Below are positions 46,078 to 54,579 of a DNA stretch of 64,000 nucleotides, in pieces; position 1 is the first letter of the stretch; each line of letters opens with the position of its first letter. Position numbers and translations under genes: made by a program. This DNA comes from Gammaproteobacteria bacterium (GTDB lineage Bacteria > Pseudomonadota > Gammaproteobacteria > Pseudomonadales > Oleiphilaceae). The notes beneath the pieces are model-generated. The model ran no database searches. It was not told the DNA's origin and was given only the letters and a program-made list of their open reading frames with translations. The stretch covers positions 1 through 64,000 of the forward strand of contig PDSQ01000025.1 of the NCBI GenBank assembly GCA_002747055.1, read 5' to 3'.

Positions 46078-46093
46078 GATAAAGATAAAAGCG

Positions 46094-46354
46094 TTAACCT
46101 GCAGCAACGACACTCACGGTTTTTCGCTTCAAAGGACCTTTAACTTCAAATTTAATTATGCCATCCGCTTTAGCGAAGATAGTGTGATCTCTGCCACAGC
46201 CGACGTTTTGACCAGGATGGAAGCGAGTTCCACGCTGACGAACAATGATACTTCCAGCTTTGACAGTTTGACCGCCGAACAGTTTGACGCCAAGACGTTT
46301 CGATTCGGAATCGCGACCGTTACGGGTACTACCACCCGCTTTCTTGTGAGCCAT
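46094..46354 (-). CDS. rpmA: 50S ribosomal protein L27
   Basis: An 86-residue ribosomal protein whose N-terminus reaches the peptidyl-transferase centre. The family signature is intact: [20 protein letters not shown], then [28 protein letters not shown] and [12 protein letters not shown]. It lies 72 bases downstream of rplU. Confidence 0.98.
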   Translation of the reverse strand: MAHKKAGGSTRNGRDSESKRLGVKLFGGQTVKAGSIIVRQRGTRFHPGQNVGCGRDHTIFAKADGIIKFEVKGPLKRKTVSVVAAG

Positions 46355-46426
46355 TTTCCACTCCTACTATACTTTGCGGAATATAAGATTTTGTAAAATA
46401 TGGGCTATGTGTAAACTATGAGCCAC

Positions 46427-46741
46427 TTAGCCTGCATTGATTCCAGTGATTTTCACCTCGGTATACCACTGACGGTGTCCCATACGCTTCATATGATGCT
46501 TACGGCGCTTGAATTTCAAGATATTCACTTTTTTGTGGCGGCCATGAGCGACCACTTCTGCCGTCACTTTGGCTCCATCGACTACAGGCGTGCCAATTTT
46601 AACGTCATCGCCATTTGCTATCAGCAAAACACGATCGAAATCGACACGACCACCTGTTTCAACTTCAAGCTTCTCGAGTTTGAGGGTTTCACCCTCGATC
46701 ACCCGATGCTGCTTGCCACCACTTACGATCACTGCGTACAT
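46427..46741 (-). CDS. rplU: 50S ribosomal protein L21
   Basis: 104 residues from the ATG at 46741 ([18 protein letters not shown]), the normal start. An in-frame ATG four codons upstream is also possible. Family signature: [40 protein letters not shown] and TEVKITGI at the end. First gene of the rplU-rpmA-(obg-proB) unit, divergent from ispB. Confidence 0.98.
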   Translation of the reverse strand: MYAVIVSGGKQHRVIEGETLKLEKLEVETGGRVDFDRVLLIANGDDVKIGTPVVDGAKVTAEVVAHGRHKKVNILKFKRRKHHMKRMGHRQWYTEVKITGINAG

Positions 46742-46997
46742 TATTGTCTCCAATTACGACTCATCCTAGCTCTCAAAACCTGCTTCTAGTGGAAGCTCAA
46801 CTACGCCTCGCGCCGCTCGGATGCAACCATATGGCAGGGAGCTCTAGGTGAGGATGAGTTTAAGGGGGCGTATTCTAACCAAAACCGGCTTGAATATTCA
46901 AGGGTTATTTCAATTCTCTCGCAACGAGCTTGACACACCTACCTGCAGCCAATAGCATCAGCGACCAGATTCGAATTTAACATGGAACACACAAGCA

Positions 46998-48011
46998 ATG
47001 AGCCTGGCCAAAATATACGATCCTGTCAAAAGCGATTTTCAGGAAGTAGACCATTTAATTTCCAAGCATCTTTTCTCTCAGGTTCCTCTTGTAGAAAAAA
47101 TCGGCCAGTACATCGTTCACAGTGGCGGCAAGCGACTGCGCCCACTTCTGGTATTGCTGGTCAGCAACGCACTCGGTGCAGGCCAGGCCGGCTCAGCACA
47201 AAATACAGCGAGTTCGGACACAAGCACAGCCGGACACAAGGCCAGACTGGCGACAATCATCGAATTTCTGCACACCGCGACCTTACTTCACGACGATGTC
47301 GTTGACACATCGAACCTCCGCCGAGGCAGACAAACGGCCAACACCAAATGGGGCAACGCTCCTAGCGTTCTGGTTGGTGACTTTCTCTACTCACGTGCAT
47401 TTCAGTTAATGGTGGAACTTGGCAGCATGTCGGTAATGGAGATACTCTCCGAAGCCACCAATGTCATTGCCGAAGGCGAAGTGCTGCAGTTAATGAACTG
47501 CAAAAATCCGGATGTCACCGAAGCCCACTATATGGACGTAATCCGCTGTAAAACGGCAATGCTGTTCCAAGCTGCCAGCCACTCATCAGCCGTGCTTTAC
47601 GGGGCAACCCGGCAAAACGCCGAAGCCATGCGCGACTATGGCTTGTATCTCGGACTTGCGTTCCAACTCGTCGATGACGTGCTGGATTATACCGGCAACG
47701 CAGATGCCATGGGCAAAAATGTCGGTGATGACCTTGCAGAAGGCAAATCCACATTGCCGCTAATTTACACCATTGACAACGGCTCTGAGCAAGAAGCGCA
47801 GCTCATTCGAAACGCCATTCGCAAGGGCGGCCTGGATGACCTGAGCACCATTCAATCTGCCGTTATGCGCTGCGGCGCGCTGGCATACACCATGGGCAAG
47901 GCTCGGCAACTCTCGGAACAGGCCATTGGCAAATTACAAAACCTGACCGAGAGTCCATATAAAGAAGCATTGATCGCGCTTGCTGATCTGGCGGTGGCCA
48001 GATCGAACTGA
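46998..48011 (+). CDS. ispB: Octaprenyl diphosphate synthase
   Basis: Makes the side chain of ubiquinone from farnesyl diphosphate and isopentenyl diphosphate. The two aspartate-rich motifs are ATLLHDDVVDTSNLRRGRQT (DDxxD) and FQLVDDVLDYTGNADAMGKN. GKRLRPLLVLL is the allylic-substrate region. The 337-residue length is slightly longer than usual (about 323) owing to a Ser/Thr/Gln-rich insert near 70-80 (GSAQNTASSDTSTAG). It is the usual divergent neighbour of rplU. Confidence 0.95.
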   Translation: MSLAKIYDPVKSDFQEVDHLISKHLFSQVPLVEKIGQYIVHSGGKRLRPLLVLLVSNALGAGQAGSAQNTASSDTSTAGHKARLATIIEFLHTATLLHDDVVDTSNLRRGRQTANTKWGNAPSVLVGDFLYSRAFQLMVELGSMSVMEILSEATNVIAEGEVLQLMNCKNPDVTEAHYMDVIRCKTAMLFQAASHSSAVLYGATRQNAEAMRDYGLYLGLAFQLVDDVLDYTGNADAMGKNVGDDLAEGKSTLPLIYTIDNGSEQEAQLIRNAIRKGGLDDLSTIQSAVMRCGALAYTMGKARQLSEQAIGKLQNLTESPYKEALIALADLAVARSN

Positions 48012-48097
48012 GCGATAAGCGTGGGCCAGTTGTCAGCTTTGCCAAACACAAGCTCGCTAGTTTATGCTAACACACTGGCCAAAAGGGGATGATTCAC

Positions 48098-49654
48098 ATG
48101 GCGCAACTTTCAGAACTGGACACGGCTTTTTTGTATCTCGAATCAGACCACACCCCCATGCACAATGGCGGCCTGTACCTGTTCGATGCGACTACCCAAT
48201 CCCCCCCACTTTCCTTCGATCAGTTTAAACAGTTTATTGAAAGTAACCTGTCTGCCGCAGACTTTTTTCGCAAACGCCTGGTTGAAGCGCCACTCAAACT
48301 GGATCGTCCTCACTGGGTAGATGACCCTGAATTTAATTTAAACAGGCATCTTCACCACGCAGAGTATGGTCACCCGACATCTTTGCCAGAACTCAATCAA
48401 CTGGCGGCAAAACTGTTGGCGACGCCACTGAAACGGGACAGGCCACTGTGGGAGATCACCTTTGTTGACAATCTGGCAAATATCGACACCCTGCCCGCTG
48501 CCAGTTTCGCGATAATAGTCAAGATCCATCTTGCGGCGATCAATCCATTGAGCGGCAAAGACGTGATGAGTGTTTTGCTGGACTTCTCAGCCACAGCGAA
48601 AGAACTCGGCAAGCCTGCCCCCTGGCACCCAAAATCATCACCTTCCACCGTAAAACGATGGAGCAACGCCTATGCCATCGCGCTGAACTCGCCATTTAGA
48701 TTGGCCACCAGAGCCAAAGAAACCCTATCTGGGACAGTCTATACCCGATTATTGCGACAACTGACCAATCCGAATCTGCATCCAGAGCGTCTCGATGTAC
48801 CCCGAACGACGATCAATCGACGCATCAACGCAGATCGATCACTGGAGTGCATCGAAATACCGCTGGCAAGACTGAAAAATATAAAGAATAAAATAGGCCA
48901 TGACGTTACCATTAATGATGTTATCGTCGGCATTTGCGCCCAAACCGTGAATCGCTTTCTGGCAAGCCAAGACGAACATCCCAACATGCCGTTAACTGCG
49001 ATGACTCCGATCTCTGTTCGCTCAAAGAACCTGCATCGCCCGACTGGCAATCAAATGGCGGCGATGATGATCTCTCTGGCGACAGACGAACCGAATCCAG
49101 CCTGGCGTGTTGTTCATATTCATCAGAGTGCGCTGACGTCTGCCAGTTACAGCCAGGCGGTATCGGCTACTTCACTGACCAAAGCGGTACCTTCGTCTTT
49201 GATCGGCCTGGCCGCCCGCATCTATGCCGAGTTCCAGTTGGCGCAGCGACACAGGCCACTTTTCAATTTACCTTTGACCAATATTCCCGGCCCGCAGAAA
49301 CCGCTTTACCTGCAAGGCCGCCAGCTAGTCCGGCAAGCCAGCACCGCGCCCCTATTTGATGGGATCGGGCTCGGCATTGTGGCGATTAGCTACCATGGTG
49401 CGGTCACCTTCAGTGTCAACAGCTGCCCATCACGTGTGTGCGATGCCGGCTTGATAGTTGCGCTGCTAGATGAGTCCGTCACCGATATCGAAAATGCAGC
49501 CGAAGGCATCCTGGAGCAAGAACCTCCCACATACACACCCAAACCGATAACGAAGCCGAGTCCAACCGAAATCGGTTCGGCAATGATAAAAAACGTGTTT
49601 GCCCTGTTCAACAATCTGTTCCATATCGAAAAGAATCAGCACGGAAAGAATTGA
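48098..49654 (+). CDS. Wax ester synthase/diacylglycerol acyltransferase homologue lacking the HHxxxDG motif
   Basis: 518 residues. The start LSELDTAFLYLESDHTPMHN fits WS/DGAT enzymes, as do PHWVDDPEFNLNRHLHH, RPLWEITFVDNL, NDVIVGICAQTVNRFL, TPISVR, TGNQMAAMM and FNLPLTNIPGPQKPLYLQG. The acyltransferase active site, normally HHxxxDG, reads HLAAINP (144-150): the second His, Asp and Gly are all replaced. The catalytic base is therefore missing, and wax ester or triacylglycerol synthesis is doubtful. The fold is otherwise preserved without frameshift. The ATG at 48098 has AGGGGATG in a better position than the ATG at 48089. It lies downstream of ispB. Confidence 0.88.
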   Translation: MAQLSELDTAFLYLESDHTPMHNGGLYLFDATTQSPPLSFDQFKQFIESNLSAADFFRKRLVEAPLKLDRPHWVDDPEFNLNRHLHHAEYGHPTSLPELNQLAAKLLATPLKRDRPLWEITFVDNLANIDTLPAASFAIIVKIHLAAINPLSGKDVMSVLLDFSATAKELGKPAPWHPKSSPSTVKRWSNAYAIALNSPFRLATRAKETLSGTVYTRLLRQLTNPNLHPERLDVPRTTINRRINADRSLECIEIPLARLKNIKNKIGHDVTINDVIVGICAQTVNRFLASQDEHPNMPLTAMTPISVRSKNLHRPTGNQMAAMMISLATDEPNPAWRVVHIHQSALTSASYSQAVSATSLTKAVPSSLIGLAARIYAEFQLAQRHRPLFNLPLTNIPGPQKPLYLQGRQLVRQASTAPLFDGIGLGIVAISYHGAVTFSVNSCPSRVCDAGLIVALLDESVTDIENAAEGILEQEPPTYTPKPITKPSPTEIGSAMIKNVFALFNNLFHIEKNQHGKN

Positions 49655-49740
49655 CGGTAAAACAAAACACCAGCCTGACTGAATCTAAAATTGCGACTTG
49701 AACGGCAAGCCGGTATCCATAAGACTGTGAGTTATCGGGC

Positions 49741-49992
49741 TCAAGAATCAGAAGCCTGGACGGCTCTATACCAGGGACTTTTTACCATCTCGACATAGAG
49801 GGCCTCCACCTTTGCCCTGGCCCAGGGTGTTTTGCGCAGAAATTTGAGACTGGACTGGATACTCGGGTCACTCTGGAAACAACGAATGCTGATCCGCTTA
49901 CCCAGCTCCTGCCAGCCAAAATGGGCGTGTAATCGAACCAGCATTTTCTCCAGAGTGACACCGTGCAGCGGATCTCGAGATCGATTAGGCAT
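49741..49992 (-). CDS. VF530-family (DUF2132) protein
   Basis: An 83-residue soluble protein. SRDPLHGVTLEKMLVRLHAH, FGWQELGKRISIRCFQSDPS and SLKFLRKTPWARAKVEALY are the hallmarks of this small family, known from a Vibrio structure and thought to bind DNA; the biological role is not established. It stands alone, with no operon partner in close contact. Confidence 0.88.
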   Translation of the reverse strand: MPNRSRDPLHGVTLEKMLVRLHAHFGWQELGKRISIRCFQSDPSIQSSLKFLRKTPWARAKVEALYVEMVKSPWYRAVQASDS

Positions 49993-50056
49993 GACTACCT
50001 TGCTCCGTCATCCAAATATCCTCTTTTTCAACAATAAAACCCGAGAGTGCTTTAGA

Positions 50057-50626
50057 CTAATCCGAATTTTTGGTGATTGAGATAGCATGATAACGCTGAC
50101 ACTGCATTTTATCAGACCAAAAATCCGGGCTGAACCCGGCCTTCACTTTTAATTGGGCGACAAATTCTTGTTTATCGGGCAGTTGCTCCCAGACAGAAGG
50201 CAAGTAGGTAGCGCGGTGATTACCGCAAGTAAGAATCAGTCCATCTTCATTTGGAACCAGTTGCTCGAGTAAATCAGCTTCGGACAGAACCGTCATCTCC
50301 TGCGGCGGCGTCAGTACCGACAGGCTTATGTCAAGCTCAGTCAACTCGTTGGCCTGAACCGATGGAAACCTGGGGTCTCGCAAAGCCGAAGCGAGGGTAT
50401 TTTCGGCTACGTCTTCCACCAGTGGCCGCCAGGCTTGCAAGCTGCCAATGCAGCCACGCAGCCTGCCCTGTTTGGTCAGAGTGACGAATGCCGCACCTGG
50501 CTCCACCAGACCCGATGAATAATCTGGCAACGAGATATTGAGAGCATGCCCGCTGTTCACCGCCAAAACCAGACTCTCACTCGCCACGGTAAAAAGTGTA
50601 TTTTTGTCTTCGTTACTTAAATCCAT
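50057..50626 (-). CDS. AmmeMemoRadiSam system protein A (AMMECR1 domain)
   Basis: About 189 residues. The AMMECR1 core is clear: GAAFVTLTKQGRLRGCIGSL (the LRGCIG block), ALRDPRFPSVQANELTELDI, SLSVLTPPQEM, DGLILTCGNHRATYLPSVWE and FVAQLKVKAG. In bacteria this domain occurs with a MEMO1 homologue and a radical SAM protein; the chemistry is unknown. The start overlaps the MEMO gene by 14 bases, so translation is probably coupled. An ATG nine bases upstream (50635) is also possible. Confidence 0.88.
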   Translation of the reverse strand: MDLSNEDKNTLFTVASESLVLAVNSGHALNISLPDYSSGLVEPGAAFVTLTKQGRLRGCIGSLQAWRPLVEDVAENTLASALRDPRFPSVQANELTELDISLSVLTPPQEMTVLSEADLLEQLVPNEDGLILTCGNHRATYLPSVWEQLPDKQEFVAQLKVKAGFSPDFWSDKMQCQRYHAISITKNSD

Positions 50627-51392
50627 AGCCGCCATACCCCACCACACGATTTTTATCACCTGCCGTATCTCCCGAATTGGCGAGTGCCAGCATTTTTCCT
50701 TTCAGCCCCTTTTTGCGGCAAACCGTCAATAAACCGTTGACGGCGTAACACCCACAGGCTTCCTCACCGGATAAATCTGCGGTTTTCGCCAGGATTTTAT
50801 CTGATGTAGTCCGATCCACCCGTTGAGCCTGCGCGTAGGGTAAAAAATGACTCAAATCCGAACTCACCAGAATCAGGGTTTCATCACCACCCCACAGGGT
50901 TTGCATAACCTGTGCTACAGATTCGGGGGCGGTATAGCCGACCACCACAGGCACCAGCGTAAAGTCAGCCAACACCTCTTGCAGAAACGGTAGCTGCACT
51001 TCCAGCGAGTGTTCCCAGGCGTGCGCCTCGTCATTCAATGAAACATCGGACATTGTTAGAATTTTTTGAATGCTGTCATGATCCAGCCTGACCGGACCCA
51101 ACGGGGTATTGAAAAACAAACTGGAAGGTACCGCCATCCCCGTTAACGGGACACGATGGCTCGGCCCGAACAACACGACCCGATTGATTTCAGATCGCGC
51201 CAGCAAACTGGCAAAGACCTCAGCGGCTATCGGGCCTGAATAAATATAGCCGGCATGAGGCGAGATGAGAGCTTTAAAACAAGAAGTTCGGGGCTTTACG
51301 GAGTCCAGCAGCGCCCGCACGTTAGCTGACAATTCCGTTGGATCAGCCGGATAAAACAGCCCGCTGACAGCAGGCTCTCTTACATCGGACAT
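50613..51392 (-). CDS. AmmeMemoRadiSam system protein B (MEMO1 family)
   Basis: About 259 residues. The family start is REPAVSGLFYPADPTELSAN. Metal-site-like motifs are ISPHAGYIYSGPIAAEVFA and LFGPSHRVPLTGMAVPSS, with HSLEVQLPFLQ and LVSSDLSHFLPYAQAQ further on. MEMO proteins resemble nonhaem iron dioxygenases. GAGAGGTG just before the ATG at 51392 supports this start over an upstream frame. It overlaps the AMMECR1 gene; the expected radical SAM gene is not nearby. Confidence 0.88.
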   Translation of the reverse strand: MSDVREPAVSGLFYPADPTELSANVRALLDSVKPRTSCFKALISPHAGYIYSGPIAAEVFASLLARSEINRVVLFGPSHRVPLTGMAVPSSLFFNTPLGPVRLDHDSIQKILTMSDVSLNDEAHAWEHSLEVQLPFLQEVLADFTLVPVVVGYTAPESVAQVMQTLWGGDETLILVSSDLSHFLPYAQAQRVDRTTSDKILAKTADLSGEEACGCYAVNGLLTVCRKKGLKGKMLALANSGDTAGDKNRVVGYGGYGFK

Positions 51393-51454
51393 GACACACC
51401 TCTCATTTTGAGACAGAAATTCAGAGGGCGAAGGGGCAACCAGTGACCAGTATA

Positions 51455-52288
51455 TTACTGAAATGCCCATCGTAGAAATGCTTTTTTCTCTTCTTTGCTT
51501 GCCTGTTGCCACATTAGTTTAAGTGCATCCAGGCGCGGCAACCCGGCCGATAAATCTTTAGGCAGGATACTGGAGGCAGCGGACGCAGCACTAGGGATGG
51601 CAGTCGGCGCAGCAAGGGCCGCCGCAGCTGCTGATACAGGCGCGACGTCTGTTCGCTGAACCGGAGGAGCTGAGGCCGGTACCGGATAAGCAGGCGTCGC
51701 CGCCTTGGTACCGGTCACGACACTGGTGACACCTGACACGAGTGAGCGTACCGGATCAGCGGTAGCCGGAGCGACTTTTTGACCTGCGGCCAATTTGTAA
51801 GGCTTGCCAGAAGCGACCCTGCCACCCGAAGCCTGGCGCAAATGTACGACAAAATTCTCACTCAGTGCTTTCGCCTGCCGGCGGTTCTCTGGTTGCACAT
51901 AATCGAACACATAGGTGGCTCCCTGAACAGCAGTGAAATCCACCCGCAATAAATCAGACTCGATCAGTACCGCGGATGAAGCTGAGTCCTTGTCGCGCTT
52001 TTTGGGTGCAGCCCAGACACCGGAATAACGCAAAATCACAGTATGAGAACCCGGCAGCAAGTGATAATCGATATCCAGATCAGACACCAAATATTTTTTC
52101 ATAGGCTTGCCATCGATTGCGACAACATCGATATCACCCTTTGCCTTGAGTATTGCAACCTGCTCATCCGGCAATTTGTCTCCGTCATAAGTATGGATCG
52201 TATTGCCACTGCAACCAACCAGCCATATCAAAACACTAACAGAAGCCACACCTGATAACGCACGAATTTTCGAAAATATCACCAACAT
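51455..52288 (-). CDS. DUF2057-type lipoprotein with Ala/Pro-rich linker
   Basis: 277 residues. The signal peptide ends in a lipobox-like LVGC (about residue 26). A DUF2057-like beta domain follows (about 35-170): VVAIDGKPMKKYLVSDLDID, YHLLPGSHTVILRYSGVW and GATYVFDYVQPENR. Then come an Ala/Pro/Val-rich linker (about 180-245) and a C-terminal helix ending LDALKLMWQQASKEEKKAFL. That last helix recurs in related Pseudomonas-type proteins. The function is unknown. AAAGGGATCGAG before the ATG at 52288 supports the start. Confidence 0.72.
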   Translation of the reverse strand: MLVIFSKIRALSGVASVSVLIWLVGCSGNTIHTYDGDKLPDEQVAILKAKGDIDVVAIDGKPMKKYLVSDLDIDYHLLPGSHTVILRYSGVWAAPKKRDKDSASSAVLIESDLLRVDFTAVQGATYVFDYVQPENRRQAKALSENFVVHLRQASGGRVASGKPYKLAAGQKVAPATADPVRSLVSGVTSVVTGTKAATPAYPVPASAPPVQRTDVAPVSAAAAALAAPTAIPSAASAASSILPKDLSAGLPRLDALKLMWQQASKEEKKAFLRWAFQ

Positions 52289-52723
52289 CTCGATCCCTTT
52301 AGTTTTTGAATTATGTTTGGATCCGGGTAACACCACCATGGAATGACAACAAAAGTACGCCAACGCTTACCCAGACCAAACAGGTCACCTATTTTTACAC
52401 TCTTCCGGCACAAGTGAAATACCCACAAATAAGAGAATAACCAGGTAAAATGGTTACCCACTTCACATTTTGGCAACGTCTTGCAAACCATAGGATTGAT
52501 TAATGTGTCTGAAATTGCCACTATCAGAACTCGGACCAATTGTCAAACAATGTTACTTTTTTAAAATAATCTGTTAACATTGAAGAAGGCTTACCGGGCG
52601 TTATTCGTTGTACCATCTCGGTACCTGAGCCACCAATGGGAGGCCGTGTCAGGGTCGTTGATTGTTTTTGCTCGATAAAAACATGCAACAGCTAGTGGAG
52701 CCAGAAAAGTGGAGTTAACAGAA
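52289..52723. other. Divergent intergenic region with no recognised gene
   Basis: 435 bases between the DUF2057 gene (-) and the DUF6316 gene (+). The AT-rich stretch near 52550-52580 and a small dyad GTACC/GGTAC (52609-52623) are the only features noted. Both promoters should lie here. No coding or RNA gene can be supported. Confidence 0.5.
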
Positions 52724-52939
52724 ATGAGGGGCACAGCGGGACTGATTAACAGAACCGGCGAAAATGGCGGAGTTCCCTTCCGTAGCAGTCGGTTCTTCTG
52801 CGTAGGCAACAAATGGTACTTTTCAACCCGGGAAGGTTTTGACAGTGGCCCTTATGCAGACAAGAGCCGGGCGGAAACTGGGTTGAGACGTTTTTTACAT
52901 ATCGTTCAAATATTGCCTCAACATGCGGCATCACACTGA
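52724..52939 (+). CDS. DUF6316-like small protein
   Basis: 71 residues from an ATG with GGAG nine bases upstream; a GTG five codons earlier is an alternative. RTGENGGVPFRSSRFFCVGN, KWYFSTREGFDSGPYADKS and AETGLRRFL match a short family found in Pseudomonas- and Marinobacter-like bacteria (DUF6316): RSSRFF, then W-Y-F-x-T-R-E and GPY/F before a C-terminal helix. Function unknown; soluble; stands alone on the plus strand. Confidence 0.65.
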   Translation: MRGTAGLINRTGENGGVPFRSSRFFCVGNKWYFSTREGFDSGPYADKSRAETGLRRFLHIVQILPQHAASH

Positions 52940-53003
52940 GTCGCCCGCTTAGTTGAACGAGAGCCTTTTTCCACCCTCCGGCAGGAGTGATTAGGTGTCT
53001 ATA

Positions 53004-53528
53004 CTATATGGAGCCCGCAATCCGGATGCCTGCTATCCAGATGATAGCCTGTAAGCATAGCCATGCCCAAATACCGGCCAAAACATCATCCAACATAATA
53101 CCGAAACCGCCCTTGACCTTTTGATCCGCCCATTTTATTGGCCAGGGTTTCCAGATATCGAACAGTCTGAACAGCACAAACCCCAGCACTAGCCAGTACC
53201 AGCCGGCCGGCACGCCACACATGGTAATCCAGTAGCCCACAAACTCATCCCAAACGATACCGCCATGGTCGTGCACACCCAAGGCTCGGGTTGTGTAGCC
53301 GCATAACCAGACACCCAACACAAAGGCGGCGACCAACAACGCCAGGTAAATCGCCGCCGGCAAGCGTTGCATAGGCAGAAACAAAAGCACCGCAACAACC
53401 GTCCCCGCTGTACCGGGAGCCTTTGCAGATAAACCGGAACCCAGGCCCAGAGACAGAAAATGGGCGGGATTACGCAACATTGAAACGGGTATCTTTACAT
53501 TTTTCGACATAGCGTCTTTGGCAATCAT
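53004..53528 (-). CDS. pgpA: Phosphatidylglycerophosphatase A
   Basis: Removes phosphate from phosphatidylglycerophosphate to give phosphatidylglycerol in the inner membrane. The PgpA signature is GLGSGLSAKAPGTAGTVVAV, DHGGIVWDEFVGYWI, FRLFDIWKPWPIKWADQKVK and GGFGIMLDDVLAGI. Several hydrophobic helices fit an integral protein of 174 residues. An ATG six codons inside (53510) is an alternative start. It follows nusB; thiL, which normally lies between them, is absent. Confidence 0.94.
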   Translation of the reverse strand: MIAKDAMSKNVKIPVSMLRNPAHFLSLGLGSGLSAKAPGTAGTVVAVLLFLPMQRLPAAIYLALLVAAFVLGVWLCGYTTRALGVHDHGGIVWDEFVGYWITMCGVPAGWYWLVLGFVLFRLFDIWKPWPIKWADQKVKGGFGIMLDDVLAGIWAWLCLQAIIWIAGIRIAGSI

Positions 53529-53565
53529 TGCTTATCATCGTTACGCATGAGGGCTTTCATGGCGA

Positions 53566-54084
53566 CTATCGCTTTGGCGTCTCATCTTTTCGCAATCGCG
53601 ATGCCAGCCGATCGAGAATGCCATTGACGAATTTGTGACCATCGGTACCACCAAACTTTTTGGCCAGGCTAACGGCTTCGTTGATGACGACCCGATAAGG
53701 AACATCGATTCGATGCTTCAATTCATACGTGCCAATGCGAAGCAAGGCTTTTTCAATCGGATCCAGTGTCTCGATGGGCCGGCTCAAATAGGGAGCGAAC
53801 TCTGCATCGATGACGACAACCGAACCGGGAATTTCCTTGAGTAACTCTCTGAAATAAGATCCATCCGCTTTCGTCATATCATTGTCAGCATAGAATTCCG
53901 CCTCGATCTGGGACAGATTGCTGCCGGACAATTGCCATTGATAAAGCGCCTGAAGTGCCATGGTTCGCGATTTACGGCGCCTCGAGGCCATACCGTGGAT
54001 CTTTCTGGCACCGGCTTTTTCAAGGGGCTGTTTTTCGGGAGATGTTTCTTCGGACTTAGGGTCATTATTTGCCAAATCGGACAC
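53566..54084 (-). CDS. nusB: Transcription antitermination factor NusB
   Basis: Binds boxA RNA with NusE/S10 for rRNA antitermination. Core: RRKSRTMALQALYQWQLSGS, LSRPIETLDPIEKALLRIGT, YELKHRIDVPYRVVINEAVS and LAKKFGGTDGHKFVNGILD. The 172-residue length includes a charged N-terminal extension of about 30 residues (DPKSEETSPEKQPLEKAG). The GTG start follows the ribH stop without a gap (TAAGTG), so the two are translationally coupled. Confidence 0.95.
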   Translation of the reverse strand: MSDLANNDPKSEETSPEKQPLEKAGARKIHGMASRRRKSRTMALQALYQWQLSGSNLSQIEAEFYADNDMTKADGSYFRELLKEIPGSVVVIDAEFAPYLSRPIETLDPIEKALLRIGTYELKHRIDVPYRVVINEAVSLAKKFGGTDGHKFVNGILDRLASRLRKDETPKR

Positions 54085-54570
54085 TTAACTCTCCATTTTG
54101 TTGATCAGGCCAACCATTTCTAACGCCGCCAGTGCCGCTTCTGCGCCTTTGTTACCCGCTTTGGCGCCAGACCGCTCGATGGCCTGCTCTATGCTGTCCA
54201 CCGTCAGCACGCCAAAAACAACCGGTAAATCAAACTTGAGCGAAACACTGCCAAGGCCACTGGAACACTCGCCGGCAACATAGTCAAAATGTGGCGTACC
54301 ACCACGAATCACCGCACCTAAAGCAATAACGGCATCATACTGCCCGGATTGAACCGCTTTCTGCACAGCTAATGGAATTTCATGCGCTCCAGGCACTCGA
54401 TAAAGCACAATATTGTCAGCTGCGACACCATGCCGTAGCAAGGTATCCACCGCCCCCTCGACCAGGCTTTCCACTACGAAGTGGTTAAATCGGCCAACGA
54501 CAATGGCGTACTTACCCTGACCATGGGTCAGATCACCTTCAATACACTTAATATTGGATAGCAATGACAT
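54085..54570 (-). CDS. ribH: 6,7-dimethyl-8-ribityllumazine synthase
   Basis: Joins the ribityl-aminouracil and butanone-phosphate precursors, the penultimate step of riboflavin synthesis. Signature: [40 protein letters not shown] and [20 protein letters not shown]. The catalytic His is in TPHFDYV. The 161-residue length is normal. It lies between ribBA and nusB, with very short spacings. Confidence 0.96.
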   Translation of the reverse strand: MSLLSNIKCIEGDLTHGQGKYAIVVGRFNHFVVESLVEGAVDTLLRHGVAADNIVLYRVPGAHEIPLAVQKAVQSGQYDAVIALGAVIRGGTPHFDYVAGECSSGLGSVSLKFDLPVVFGVLTVDSIEQAIERSGAKAGNKGAEAALAALEMVGLINKMES

Positions 54571-54579
54571 ATTTGCTCC

